Positions 43,054 through 52,357 of a stretch of 64,000 nt of DNA are shown here, one piece after another. The stretch spans positions 930,001-994,000 of the forward strand of contig NC_015500.1 in NCBI RefSeq assembly GCF_000212415.1, read 5' to 3'. A program made the position numbers and the translations under genes. This stretch comes from Treponema brennaborense DSM 12168. GTDB taxonomy: Bacteria > Spirochaetota > Spirochaetia > Treponematales > Treponemataceae. The notes below the pieces were generated by a model. The model was not told the origin of the DNA. It did not search any database and saw only the letters and a list, made by a program, of their open reading frames with translations. Each line of letters starts with the position of its first letter. Positions within the stretch are counted from its first letter, which is position 1.

Positions 43054-45288
43054 TCAATCGGGTTGTGCGAGCGCGGAGGCATATGCGGGAGATCGTCTGA
43101 TGTGATCGAACGCGTCCTGCCGCGCCAGCTCCAAAAGCTGCGAATCGCGTACCGGGTCGGCAATGCCGAGCGTCAGATAGCCTGATTGCTGGATTCCCGA
43201 CACTTCGCCCGGTCCGCGCAGCTGCAGGTCCTGTTCGGCGATGACGAAGCCGTCGGTCGTTTCGTGGAGCGCTTTCATGCGCTCTATGCCCGTTTTTGAA
43301 ATGTGTGCGCCGTATACGAGAAAGCAGAACGACTGCAAACTGCTCCTTCCGACGCGCCCGCGCAGCTGATGCAGGGCGGCCATGCCGAACCGGTCCGCGT
43401 GTTCCACAACCATACAGGTAGCGTTCGGAACGTCTACGCCGACTTCCACGACGCTGGTTGCGACCAATATGTCCGTGCGGCCGTTTTTGAAATCATCCAA
43501 TATCCGGTGCTGTTCCGCTTCTTCTATCCGCGAATGCACGAGCGCTATTCTGAATTGCGGGTACACTTCCTGCGACAAAAACCGGTACATATCTTCTGCA
43601 TTTTTTATGCCGTTTCCCGTATCGGGAATCAGGCTGCCGTCGTCGTCCGATTCCGACTCTTCTATGCGCGGATAGACGAAATATGCCTGATGCCCTTTGG
43701 CGACTTCGGCACGGACGTAATCGTAAACGTTTTTTTCGTTTCCCATGCGGGTGAGATACGTTTTGACGGGAAGCCGCCCGCGGGGCATAGTCCTGATAAC
43801 GGAAACGTCGAGATCACCGAACGCCGTCAGCGCAAGCGTCCGCGGAATGGGAGTCGCGCTCAGCATAAGCAGCGACGGCACGACGTACTGCGGAGAATCA
43901 GGCGCGGCGGGCTGTCTGCCTTTTTCGATGATCGCGTTGCGCTGCAGCACGCCGAAGCGATGCTGTTCGTCGATGACTGCGAGGCGCAGATCTTTATAAT
44001 GCACGTTTCGGGAAAAAAGCGCGTGGGTTCCGATTACGATATCGATGTCACCCGCTTTGAGCGATTTCAAAAGCGGGCCGCGGCTTTCCGCGGTGATGTT
44101 TCCGGTCAGAAACGCAAGCGTAACGCCCGTTTGTTCCAGCAGTTTCGCCGCGCTTTCGGCATGTTGGCGGGCGAGCAGTTCCGTCGGGGCGAGGAGCGCA
44201 CATTGCCCGCCCCAGTCGGCGGTGCGCAGACAGGCGAAGAAAGCGGTGAGCGTTTTGCCTGAACCGACGTCGCCTTGAACGAGGCGCGCCATCGTATAAA
44301 GCGGTTTGCCGGCGGCGGCTTTCGCCCTGCTTTGTTCGGCTCGGTCTATATCGTCGTTCATTTCCGAAATGCATTTCATTTGATCGGCTGTCAGCTCGAA
44401 CGGCAATGAATCGAACAGTTTTTTCTGCCGGGGCGACAATTTGCGTGCGAACGTTTCGGTAAGCGTTTCTTGCGTGTGTTCCCGTTCGGAATTTTCCGGC
44501 ATAACGTCCGAGCCCGTGGCAAAAAAAGGCTGCTTTTCATCGTCGGGAAGGCGTCCTTTGTGGCGCAGGGCGCTCAAGCCGATCGCCGTTTGAAAATGAT
44601 ACAGTTCTTCATAGATAAGCGTGCGCCGTGCGTCGAGTGCCTGCCGCAGTGTCTCCGGGCAGTGCATGGCGTGTAACGCCGCCTGCTTGCGGAGCAAGTG
44701 TCGGGTTTCGATAACGTCCGCAGGCAGCGTGTCTTCTATTCCCCGCGCGTATTCCTGCAGCGCTTTCCGTACGGCTTTCCGCATCTGCGCCTGAGAGAGG
44801 CCCGCGGTAAGCGAATACACGGGAAAAACCGCCGAGCCGGGAACGCGTTTCGTTTCATATTCGGCGAGCGAACCGCCGGGCGCGATGAGCGCAGTTTCAA
44901 ACGCACTGCTTTGTAGCCGGCCGTACCGTTCCGAAAACGTTCCGGTTACGGCGATGATCGCGCCGTCCGGCAGCGATTTTTCCAAAAACGGCCGGTTGAA
45001 CGCGACGAGTTCCGCATCGGCCGAGCCGTCCGTTATATGGATTTTGAGCGTTTTCATTTTTCCATAGCCGAACCAGCTGTGTCCGGTTACCCGGGCGACG
45101 GTATGTACTTTTCCGTTGGAACGGAACTGTGCGAGCGGAACCCGCTGCGTGCGGTCTTCCCAATCGCGCGGATAATACGCAAGCAAATCAGCAACCGTGT
45201 AAATACCGAGCGCGGCGAACAGTTTTGCCCGTGCGGGACCTATGCCCGCAAGCGTGGAGACCGGTGTTTCGATTTCCGTCAGTTTCAT
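43054..45288 (-). CDS. recG: ATP-dependent DNA helicase RecG
   Basis: A 744-residue RecG, which rewinds stalled forks and Holliday junctions. The N-terminal wedge/OB domain covers roughly 1-190 (LAGIGPARAKLFAALGI). The helicase core has Walker A GDVGSGKTLTA, DEQH in AVIDEQHRFGV, SATPIPRTLALTAFGDLD (motif III) and motif VI QLRGRVGRSSLQSF. The C-terminal block EQDLQLRGPGEVSG is the TRG region. It is co-oriented with yggT, 29 nt upstream. Confidence 0.95.
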   Translation of the reverse strand: MKLTEIETPVSTLAGIGPARAKLFAALGIYTVADLLAYYPRDWEDRTQRVPLAQFRSNGKVHTVARVTGHSWFGYGKMKTLKIHITDGSADAELVAFNRPFLEKSLPDGAIIAVTGTFSERYGRLQSSAFETALIAPGGSLAEYETKRVPGSAVFPVYSLTAGLSQAQMRKAVRKALQEYARGIEDTLPADVIETRHLLRKQAALHAMHCPETLRQALDARRTLIYEELYHFQTAIGLSALRHKGRLPDDEKQPFFATGSDVMPENSEREHTQETLTETFARKLSPRQKKLFDSLPFELTADQMKCISEMNDDIDRAEQSRAKAAAGKPLYTMARLVQGDVGSGKTLTAFFACLRTADWGGQCALLAPTELLARQHAESAAKLLEQTGVTLAFLTGNITAESRGPLLKSLKAGDIDIVIGTHALFSRNVHYKDLRLAVIDEQHRFGVLQRNAIIEKGRQPAAPDSPQYVVPSLLMLSATPIPRTLALTAFGDLDVSVIRTMPRGRLPVKTYLTRMGNEKNVYDYVRAEVAKGHQAYFVYPRIEESESDDDGSLIPDTGNGIKNAEDMYRFLSQEVYPQFRIALVHSRIEEAEQHRILDDFKNGRTDILVATSVVEVGVDVPNATCMVVEHADRFGMAALHQLRGRVGRSSLQSFCFLVYGAHISKTGIERMKALHETTDGFVIAEQDLQLRGPGEVSGIQQSGYLTLGIADPVRDSQLLELARQDAFDHIRRSPAYASALAQPD

Positions 45289-45316
45289 AGTCCGTATGCG
45301 AACCGGCTGCGGATTT

Positions 45317-45910
45317 TCAGAACGGCAGATGCAGGCAGAGCGATATGATTATCCGCATCAGACTGCCCAATACGAGCTGGCAGACGACCAGAACCGCCAA
45401 ACTGATGCCGATCGCTTTTTTTTGAGACAGAAATTGACTGTTTTTGGTACTGAACATGCCTGCAATCCGGTATATGACGGGATTCAGCGTGCTGTCGAGC
45501 ATTTGCCATATTGAGGACGACGCGTTTTTGCTGACGAGCAGGACGATCAGCCTGATGACGAGCAGCAGAATCAGGAATCCGAGCACCGACGACAGCACGA
45601 CCCACACGACGTTCAGCAGCGCGGCGAGTATGCCGCCGAGTGAAATACTGTTCTGCAGTACGATGGAACTGAACAGCGACGAGGCTGCGACCAGTACGCC
45701 GATCGCCGCAACCGGACTGAAATCTATCATGCCGATACGGAGAAATCTGAACCGCTTGAATACGTCGAGATACGGATCGCAGATCCGTGCGAGAAACTGC
45801 ACGAATTTACTGTACGTCAGGGACGGCACCCAGGTAAGCAATATTCTGATAAAACACAGCATCGTGTATACCGAAACAATACCGGTCAGTATGTTCAAAA
45901 TCAGCGCCAT
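45317..45910 (-). CDS. YggT-family membrane protein
   Basis: A 197-residue protein with four or so hydrophobic segments and two YggT-like units (VYTMLCFIRILLTWVPSLTYSKFVQFL ... ICDPYLDVFKRF, then a second unit around LLLVIRLIVLLV ... LDSTLNPVIYRIAGM). The family is linked to cell division and membrane protein placement in other bacteria, with no defined biochemistry. GGAG before the ATG supports the start. It lies between dnaE and recG on the same strand. Confidence 0.85.
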   Translation of the reverse strand: MALILNILTGIVSVYTMLCFIRILLTWVPSLTYSKFVQFLARICDPYLDVFKRFRFLRIGMIDFSPVAAIGVLVAASSLFSSIVLQNSISLGGILAALLNVVWVVLSSVLGFLILLLVIRLIVLLVSKNASSSIWQMLDSTLNPVIYRIAGMFSTKNSQFLSQKKAIGISLAVLVVCQLVLGSLMRIIISLCLHLPF

Positions 45911-45931
45911 AAAACACTCCTGTAACCGCAG

Positions 45932-48900
45932 CTATTCCCGCCATACGGAATCGACCAGCGGCTGGCTTTCCAGTTCACTGATGAACGAGTCGGTTCCGGG
46001 AACGGTCATCTGCGCGTTCGATTTGACTATGTAGTCTTTGTTATCAGTCTCCATATGAAAATATACACAACAAGTACCGGTAGTGCCAAATAAAAAATCA
46101 CGCAGCGGGTATAATTGCTGTTCTTTCGTAAAAAACGAGCTCAATTTGACGTGCAGCTCGCGTGCGGTTTTTACTTGAAGCGCGGCGGGATCCAGTAATT
46201 CATCCACTAAAAAGGACGGCGCGTCGGGATCGCGGCTTTTGTCCACTTTGCCTGCAAACGCCTGCACCGTTTCTTCAGCAACTCTGCCGGTGGCTTTTAT
46301 CTGTTCCCACGTTTTCGGAAAGAACGTCAGATCGAAGGAACCGTTCAAATCTTCCAATTGGGCGAACGCCATCTGAGCGCCTTTTTTGGTCGTAATGGTT
46401 CTGATATTCTTTAAAAGGCCGATGATCTGATATTGTTTTCCTTCCTGTGCACGTCCCATGGTGGCGGACGTTACCGTCGCCGCGTTTTTGATCGTTTCAC
46501 GGTATTTATCGAGCGGATGTCCCGACACGTAGCAGCCGATCAGTTCTTTTTCCATATTGAGCATTTCCATAACCGGGATTTCCGGCTGCTCTTCATATTT
46601 GAAATCCGCGAATTCCTGCACGCCGCTGTCTTCAAAAAGGCTTACCTGGCCGAACCGTCCGGCGCTTTTTTTGCTTTCGGCATAGTCGATCGCCCGTTCC
46701 ATATTCGCGGTGAGCGTCGCCCGGTTTTTATCGAGCTTGTCGAACGCGCCCGTTTTGATGAGCACTTCAATGGCTTTTTTGTTCACGTCGTGCGTGTTCA
46801 CGCGGTCGAGAAAATTCATGAAATCGGTATACGGGCCGTTCGCTTTGCGTTCGGCGATAATCGCGTCGGCGGCTGCTTCTCCCAGCCCTTTGATACCGAG
46901 CAGCCCGAACACGATGCGCCCGTCGACGACGTCGAACACTTTATCCGAGCGGTTTATATCCGGCGGGTCGATTTCGAGGCCCATGGAACGTCCTTCGGTG
47001 ATATATTCGGGCAGCTTGTCGGTACTGGTGATTTCGTTCGTCAAGTTGGCCGCGATGAATTCCGCCGGAAAGTTCGCTTTCAGATATGCCGTACGGTACG
47101 CAACGACCGAATAGGCGGCGGCGTGGCTTTTGTTAAAACCGTAGCCGGCGAACGGAATCATGATTTCAAAAATGTCCGCCGCGTGTTCGGCGGTAAAGCC
47201 GTTTTTGACCGCGCCTTCGATAAACTTGGTTTTTTCGGCGGCCATAACTTCGACTTTTTTCTTTCCCATAGCACGGCGCAGCATATCCGCACCGCCGAGC
47301 GAGTAACCGGCGATACGCTGTGCGACTTGCATGACCTGTTCCTGATATACCATAACGCCGTACGTTTCTTCAAGGATGCTTTTCAGGCACGGATCGGGAT
47401 AGGTTATTTTTGAACTGTCGAATTTGCCTTCAATATATTGGGGAATATAATCCATCGGACCGGGACGGTACAGTGCGTTCAAAGCGACGATGTCTTCAAG
47501 ACGGCGCGGCTGCGCCTGCTTCAGGATTTTCTGCATACCGGGACTTTCAAACTGGAACACTGCGGACGTTTGTCCCGCGCAGAACAGATCGAACGTTTTT
47601 TCATCGGTTTCGGAAACTTCATCCGCCCTGAACTGCTCGTATCCCGGCCGCTTTCGGATGATCCGCTCGGCGTATTTTATGAGCGTGAGCGTTTTGAGTC
47701 CGAGGTAATCCATTTTGACCAGTCCGCACGGTTCGATGATATCCATCGTGTACTGTACGGCGACTTTTCCCGTTTTGCTATCTTTGTAGACCGGCGCCCA
47801 TTCGGGGAGTTTCGATTTGCCGATTACGATGCCCGAAGCGTGCAGACTGGTGTTGCGGTTGTTGTCTTCGAGTTTAAAGCACAAATCGAACAGTTCTTTA
47901 TAGCGCGGATCGTTCCGGTACGGAGCGAGCTGTCCCGAGCCGGGAATCTTTTCGTTTACTTCAAACGCGTCTTTGAGGTGTACCTTCGGTCCATCGGGAA
48001 CAAGCTTGGTGAGTATGTTTACTTCGCTGAGCGGAATATCCAGAACGCGGGCAACGTCTTTGATAACGGCCTTCGCCTTGAGCGTTCCGAACGTTACGAT
48101 ATGTCCGACCTGCGGATCGCCGTATTTGCGTCTGGTGTATTCGATAACGTCCTGCCGGCCTTCGTAACAGATATCGACGTCGAAGTCCGGCATACTGATG
48201 CGCTCCGGATTCAAAAAACGCTCAAAAATCAAATTGAAGCGGAACGGATCTATATCGGTAATGGTCATGGCGTACGCGACGAGCGAACCCGCCCCCGAAC
48301 CGCGTCCGGGTCCTACGGGAATGTCGTTCTGTTTTGCCCAGTTGATAAAATCCCATACTATCAGAAAATAACCGGAAAATCCCATCTGAAAAATGATACC
48401 GAGTTCGTACTCGGCGCGCTGCCTGATTTCTTCCGTAATTTCCGGATAGCGTTTTTCAAGTCCCTTATATACCAGATGCCGTACGTAATCGTCCTGAGTT
48501 TTGAATTCCGGCGGAATCTGATACACGGGCAGGCAGTCTTTCAGTTCTTTCGTACTGAACTGCGGAATCGTCAGATCGCACATGTCCGCGACCCGTTTCG
48601 TGTTTTCGATCATTTCGGGATAGGCGGGAAACAGCTGTGCCATTTCTTCGCCCGTTTTCATGTAAAATTCGGTTCCTTCGAATTTCATCCTCCGCGGATC
48701 GTCCCGCGTTTTTTTTGTGCCGATACAGACGAGTACGTCTTGCGCGATATAATCTTCTTTCAGACAATAATGAATATCGTTTGTCACTACCATCGGTACG
48801 CCGAGTTTGCGCGCGATGTCGATCAGTTTGGGCGCAACTTCTTTTTGCTGCGCGATGCCGTGATCCTGCAGTTCGATAAAATAATTTTCCGCACCGAAGA

Positions 48901-49402
48901 TGTCCCGGTAGCGGCGCACGAGGTCTTCGGCTTCTTTGTTTTGGTTGTTCAGCAGCAGCTGCGGCAGCTGTCCGGCAAGGCACGCGCTCAGGCAGACGAG
49001 CCCGCCCGAATACTCGCGGATCAGTTCTTCGTCGATACGGGGCTTGTAATACATACCTTCCGTGTAGGAACGGGAAGTGAGCATCATCAAATTCCGGTAG
49101 CCTTCGACGTTTTTGGCGATCAGTATGAGATGGTAATATTTGTTTCCCTGTTCGGTTCCTTTATGCTCGTGGCGGCTGCTGCCCGCGACGTAAAATTCAC
49201 AGCCGACCAGCGGTTTTATACCTTCTTTGTGGCACAGCTGTTCAAAACGCAGCGCGCCGAACATGTTGCCGTGATCGGTCAGCGCGAGCGCGCTCATGCC
49301 GAGTTCTTTTGCCCGTGCGACGAGCGTTTTTACTTTTGCCGCGCCGTCGAGAAGCGAATAATCCGAGTGAACGTGTAAATGTACGAAATCTGTTACAGCC
49401 AT
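45932..49402 (-). CDS. dnaE: DNA polymerase III alpha subunit
   Basis: A 1156-residue replicative polymerase. The PHP domain starts VHLHVHSDYSLLDGAAKVK and the C-family polymerase palm has MPDFDVDICYEGRQDVIEY. The finger region holds GPGRGSGAGSLVAYAM and GYGFNKSHAAAYSVVAY, and there is an OB domain near the end (YQIIGLLKNIRTI). The ATG at 49402 (MAVTDFVHLHVH) is chosen from the family start. There is no ribosome site and TACAAT ends 6 nt before it. Confidence 0.96.
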   Translation of the reverse strand: MAVTDFVHLHVHSDYSLLDGAAKVKTLVARAKELGMSALALTDHGNMFGALRFEQLCHKEGIKPLVGCEFYVAGSSRHEHKGTEQGNKYYHLILIAKNVEGYRNLMMLTSRSYTEGMYYKPRIDEELIREYSGGLVCLSACLAGQLPQLLLNNQNKEAEDLVRRYRDIFGAENYFIELQDHGIAQQKEVAPKLIDIARKLGVPMVVTNDIHYCLKEDYIAQDVLVCIGTKKTRDDPRRMKFEGTEFYMKTGEEMAQLFPAYPEMIENTKRVADMCDLTIPQFSTKELKDCLPVYQIPPEFKTQDDYVRHLVYKGLEKRYPEITEEIRQRAEYELGIIFQMGFSGYFLIVWDFINWAKQNDIPVGPGRGSGAGSLVAYAMTITDIDPFRFNLIFERFLNPERISMPDFDVDICYEGRQDVIEYTRRKYGDPQVGHIVTFGTLKAKAVIKDVARVLDIPLSEVNILTKLVPDGPKVHLKDAFEVNEKIPGSGQLAPYRNDPRYKELFDLCFKLEDNNRNTSLHASGIVIGKSKLPEWAPVYKDSKTGKVAVQYTMDIIEPCGLVKMDYLGLKTLTLIKYAERIIRKRPGYEQFRADEVSETDEKTFDLFCAGQTSAVFQFESPGMQKILKQAQPRRLEDIVALNALYRPGPMDYIPQYIEGKFDSSKITYPDPCLKSILEETYGVMVYQEQVMQVAQRIAGYSLGGADMLRRAMGKKKVEVMAAEKTKFIEGAVKNGFTAEHAADIFEIMIPFAGYGFNKSHAAAYSVVAYRTAYLKANFPAEFIAANLTNEITSTDKLPEYITEGRSMGLEIDPPDINRSDKVFDVVDGRIVFGLLGIKGLGEAAADAIIAERKANGPYTDFMNFLDRVNTHDVNKKAIEVLIKTGAFDKLDKNRATLTANMERAIDYAESKKSAGRFGQVSLFEDSGVQEFADFKYEEQPEIPVMEMLNMEKELIGCYVSGHPLDKYRETIKNAATVTSATMGRAQEGKQYQIIGLLKNIRTITTKKGAQMAFAQLEDLNGSFDLTFFPKTWEQIKATGRVAEETVQAFAGKVDKSRDPDAPSFLVDELLDPAALQVKTARELHVKLSSFFTKEQQLYPLRDFLFGTTGTCCVYFHMETDNKDYIVKSNAQMTVPGTDSFISELESQPLVDSVWRE

Positions 49403-49437
49403 GCGTATATTGTACCGGTGCGCGCGTTTTTTTGCAA
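49403..49437 (-). promoter_or_regulatory. dnaE promoter, predicted leaderless
   Basis: On the minus strand TTGCAA (49432-49437), exactly 17 nt, TACAAT (49409-49414), then 6 nt (49403-49408) to the ATG. The transcription start is expected at the start codon. Confidence 0.7.
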
Positions 49438-49470
49438 CGCCGCCGCCGGCATTTCCGCATATTCCGTCCA

Positions 49471-49511
49471 TTGACTTGATACGGTAATATTCTTATAATT
49501 GCATAATTATA
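49471..49511 (+). promoter_or_regulatory. metNIQ promoter with overlapping inverted repeat
   Basis: TTGACT (49471-49476), 17 nt, TATAAT (49494-49499) is a strong promoter. The -10 box forms one arm of a perfect repeat TATAATT-GCAT-AATTATA (49494-49511). A repressor at this site would block transcription. Confidence 0.65.
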
Positions 49512-49539
49512 CAGGATTTTTTGTAAAAGGCGGTTTTTT

Positions 49540-50598
49540 GTGCAGATCACGCTCGATAACCTTGTAAGGACTTATACTGCTTCTTCCGCTGCGTCGAAGG
49601 ACGTGCACGCGGTCAGAAATATCAGTCTTTCGATTCCGTCCAACAGTATTTTCGGCATTATCGGAAAAAGCGGTGCGGGAAAATCGACGCTGGTCAGGCT
49701 TATCAGTCTGCTTGAAAAACCCGATTCCGGTGCAGTTTACTTTGACGACAAGCGGGTCGATATGCTTTCCGGAACCGAGTTGATAGCGCGCCGCCGCCGC
49801 ATCGGTATGATTTTTCAGAATTTCAACTTGTTCAGTTCCCGAACGGCGGCAAAAAACATTGCGTATCCGCTTGAAATCTGCGGAACGGGAGCCGCGGAGA
49901 TTTCGGCGCGCGTGGCGGAATTGCTTGAGCTGGTAGGTCTTGCCGACCGCGGAAATTCGCCGGTCAGTCAGCTTTCGGGCGGACAGAAACAGCGTGTGGC
50001 GATTGCCCGCGCGCTGGCGAACCGTCCCGATATATTGTTCTGCGACGAAGCGACGAGCGCGCTTGATCCGCAGACGACGCGGTCGATCCTCGAACTCATT
50101 CGCCGGATCCAGCGCAAAATGAATTTAACGGTCGTCATGATCACCCATCAGATGGAAGTCGTCCGCGACGCCTGCGATTTCGTCGCCGTACTCGATAACG
50201 GAACGCTGGTAGAGCAGGGAACGGTCGAGCATATCTTTTCACGGCCGCAGACCGCCGTTACCAAGGATTTTCTGGCCAATTTGGCGCTGCCGGTTGAAAC
50301 TGCGGAGCCGAGGGCGGAAACGGACGGAATCGCCGTTCCCGAAGACAGTCTCGTCCGCTGGTCCAAGGAAGGCGGCAAATATACGCTGCGTTTTATCGGT
50401 AATTTGACCGGCGAACCCGTATTGAGCAGACTTTCGCGTAATTTCAACATCGAATTCAATATCCGCGCGGGCGGCGTGCAGCGCCTGCCTGCGGAAAACA
50501 TCGGTACGCTGATCACGGACATTACGGGTTCGGCGGGCGAGGTGGAGCGGGCGCTTGATTATCTGCGTTCGGAAGGCGTTATCGTCGAAGAAGCGTAA
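49540..50598 (+). CDS. metN: Methionine ABC transporter ATP-binding protein
   Basis: A 352-residue MetN. Walker A is GKSGAGKSTLVRL (about residue 45), the ABC signature LSGGQKQRVAIARAL, Walker B ILFCDEATSALDP, and switch His in MITHQMEVV. The C-terminal ~85 residues (YTLRFIGNLTGEPVLSRL...) form the NIL domain, which senses methionine and inhibits transport. A GTG start at 49540 is used after AAAGG. It leads metNIQ. Confidence 0.93.
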   Translation: MQITLDNLVRTYTASSAASKDVHAVRNISLSIPSNSIFGIIGKSGAGKSTLVRLISLLEKPDSGAVYFDDKRVDMLSGTELIARRRRIGMIFQNFNLFSSRTAAKNIAYPLEICGTGAAEISARVAELLELVGLADRGNSPVSQLSGGQKQRVAIARALANRPDILFCDEATSALDPQTTRSILELIRRIQRKMNLTVVMITHQMEVVRDACDFVAVLDNGTLVEQGTVEHIFSRPQTAVTKDFLANLALPVETAEPRAETDGIAVPEDSLVRWSKEGGKYTLRFIGNLTGEPVLSRLSRNFNIEFNIRAGGVQRLPAENIGTLITDITGSAGEVERALDYLRSEGVIVEEA

Positions 50599-50704
50599 GT
50601 CGCCGCGTATGCGGCGTGCGGTGCGGCGGGGGTGCGCGTTTGCGCGATGCAATACAGTTGCGCGACGCGATGCGGCTGGCTCGCTTATTATCAGGAGGTA
50701 ACTG

Positions 50705-51367
50705 ATGGATTTCAATACATTATGTTCGCTTGTCGGCGTGGCGACGGTTCAGACGCTGGTGATGGTTATTACCTCTACTTTTTTCTCGTTATTGCTGGGC
50801 CTTCCGCTCGGTATTCTGCTGTGTGCGACCGATCCCGTTTCGGGAATCGCGCCGAAGGCCGTTTTGAACCAGATACTGACGCGCATCGTGAACGCGCTGC
50901 GCTCTTTTCCGTTTATCATTCTGATGATTTTGCTGTTTCCGCTTTCCCGCATTATCGTCGGTACCAGTATCGGAACTTCGGCAACGATCGTACCGCTTTC
51001 AATCGCCGCCGCTCCGTTCGTTGCCCGCATCATCGAAACGGCGCTGAAAGAAGTTGACCCCGGCGTCATTCAGGCGGCCCGCGCCATGGGCTCTACCGAC
51101 GTGCAGATTATCGTAAAAGTACTGCTGCCGGAAGCGATGCCGTCTCTCGTTTCGGGCGTAACGCTGACCGTTATCAATCTGATCGGCTACTCGGCAATGG
51201 CGGGCGCGATCGGCGGCGGCGGCTTGGGAGATTTGGCGATCCGCTACGGATATCAGCGCTTCCGTCCGGAGGTAATGGTTGCCGCGGTAATCGTAATATT
51301 GCTGCTGGTCGAACTTATCCAGTTCGTGGGAACCCGGATAAGCGCGGCGCTGCTGGCTAAACGGTAG
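50705..51367 (+). CDS. metI: Methionine ABC transporter permease
   Basis: A 220-residue inner-membrane permease with five predicted membrane segments. The EAA loop that docks on MetN is at about residues 118-140 (DPGVIQAARAMGSTDVQIIV). Sequence blocks VNALRSFPFIILMI and MAGAIGGGGLGDLAIRYGYQRF are typical of MetI. AGGAGG 7 nt before the ATG sets the start. The 106-nt gap after metN is GC-rich and repetitive but has no gene. Confidence 0.93.
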   Translation: MDFNTLCSLVGVATVQTLVMVITSTFFSLLLGLPLGILLCATDPVSGIAPKAVLNQILTRIVNALRSFPFIILMILLFPLSRIIVGTSIGTSATIVPLSIAAAPFVARIIETALKEVDPGVIQAARAMGSTDVQIIVKVLLPEAMPSLVSGVTLTVINLIGYSAMAGAIGGGGLGDLAIRYGYQRFRPEVMVAAVIVILLLVELIQFVGTRISAALLAKR

Positions 51368-51459
51368 CATCCGCTCAGTCGGCGGTCGTGTTGACACGAC
51401 GAATGCTTTTCGGTATGTTTAATTCATACTAAATTGATAGGTTTATGGAGGATAGAAAC

Positions 51460-52272
51460 ATGATGAAAAAAATCATTTCAACAGTGTTTGCTTTGACGGC
51501 TGCCGCGGTTTTGTTTGCCGGCGGCGGAAAAGACAAGAACGCGCAAGTTCTGAAAGTAGGAGCCACGCCGGAACCTCACGCGGAAATGCTGAAACTGGTT
51601 ACCGACGATTTGGCGGAGAAAGGTATTACGCTCAAAATCATCGAGTTTACCGATTACGTAACGCCGAACGAAGCGCTGGAAAGCGGTCAGATCGATGCGA
51701 ACTTTTTCCAGCATCTGCCGTATATGGATTCTTTCAACAAGGAAAAGGGTTACCATTTAGTCAACGCAGGCGGTATTCATATAGAACCGATGGCGCTGTA
51801 TTCAAAAAAGGTAACGTCGCTTGACGCGCTGAACGGCGCGACCGTTGCGATTCCGAATGATCCGACGAACGAAGGCCGCGCGCTGCTGCTGCTGCAGTCA
51901 GCCGGACTGATCGAATTGAACGGTGCGGCGGGAATTACCGCAACTCCGCTCGATGTAGTTTCAAATCCGCGCAATTTGAAATTCCGCGAAATTGAAGCGG
52001 CTTCTCTGCCCCGCGTACTTTCGGACGTCGACGCGGCAGTCATTAACGGCAACTACGCGATTCCCGCCGGACTGGTTGCAAAAACGGACGGGCTGTTCAT
52101 AGAAGGCGCCGATTCTCCGTACGTAAACATTATCACCGTGAAAGACGGCAATCAGAACGATCCGCGTATCGTCGCTTTGGTAAAAGCGATGCAGAGCAAA
52201 GAGATCTCTGATTTTATCGCTTCACGCTATCCGAACGGTGAAGTCGTTCAGGCGTTCATGAGCGGAAACTGA
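51460..52272 (+). CDS. metQ: Methionine-binding protein MetQ (NlpA family)
   Basis: A 270-residue NlpA-family protein that captures methionine for MetNI. Seen: LKVGATPEPHAEMLKLV, DYVTPNEALESGQIDANFFQHLPYM, VAIPNDPTNEGRALLLLQ, and AAVINGNYAIPAGL. GGAGG before ATG 51460 fixes the start. The signal ends in VLFAGGGKDKN: the expected lipobox cysteine is Gly, so this is probably not lipidated in the usual way. It is the last gene of the operon, before a terminator. Confidence 0.92.
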   Translation: MMKKIISTVFALTAAAVLFAGGGKDKNAQVLKVGATPEPHAEMLKLVTDDLAEKGITLKIIEFTDYVTPNEALESGQIDANFFQHLPYMDSFNKEKGYHLVNAGGIHIEPMALYSKKVTSLDALNGATVAIPNDPTNEGRALLLLQSAGLIELNGAAGITATPLDVVSNPRNLKFREIEAASLPRVLSDVDAAVINGNYAIPAGLVAKTDGLFIEGADSPYVNIITVKDGNQNDPRIVALVKAMQSKEISDFIASRYPNGEVVQAFMSGN

Positions 52273-52297
52273 GCAGCGGTTCAGCGTTCCGGGTATT

Positions 52298-52341
52298 AAA
52301 AAAGGCCGTGAAGCGGATTTCAGCTTCACGGCCTTTTCTTT
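52298..52341. terminator. Bidirectional terminator after metQ
   Basis: Perfect arms AAGGCCGTGAAGC and GCTTCACGGCCTT with A- and T-runs on the sides. It also serves the 514-residue gene on the opposite strand. Confidence 0.9.
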
Positions 52342-52357
52342 TTGGCGACGGAACCGT

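Noticed and set aside
47438-49378. A 646-codon plus-strand open frame inside dnaE
   Set aside because: It is a shadow of dnaE in another frame, rich in Arg and Phe, with no ribosome site or motif.
49403-49539. SAM riboswitch or MetJ box upstream of metN
   Set aside because: The predicted leader is only ~33 nt and no AGACGTCT-type repeats are present.
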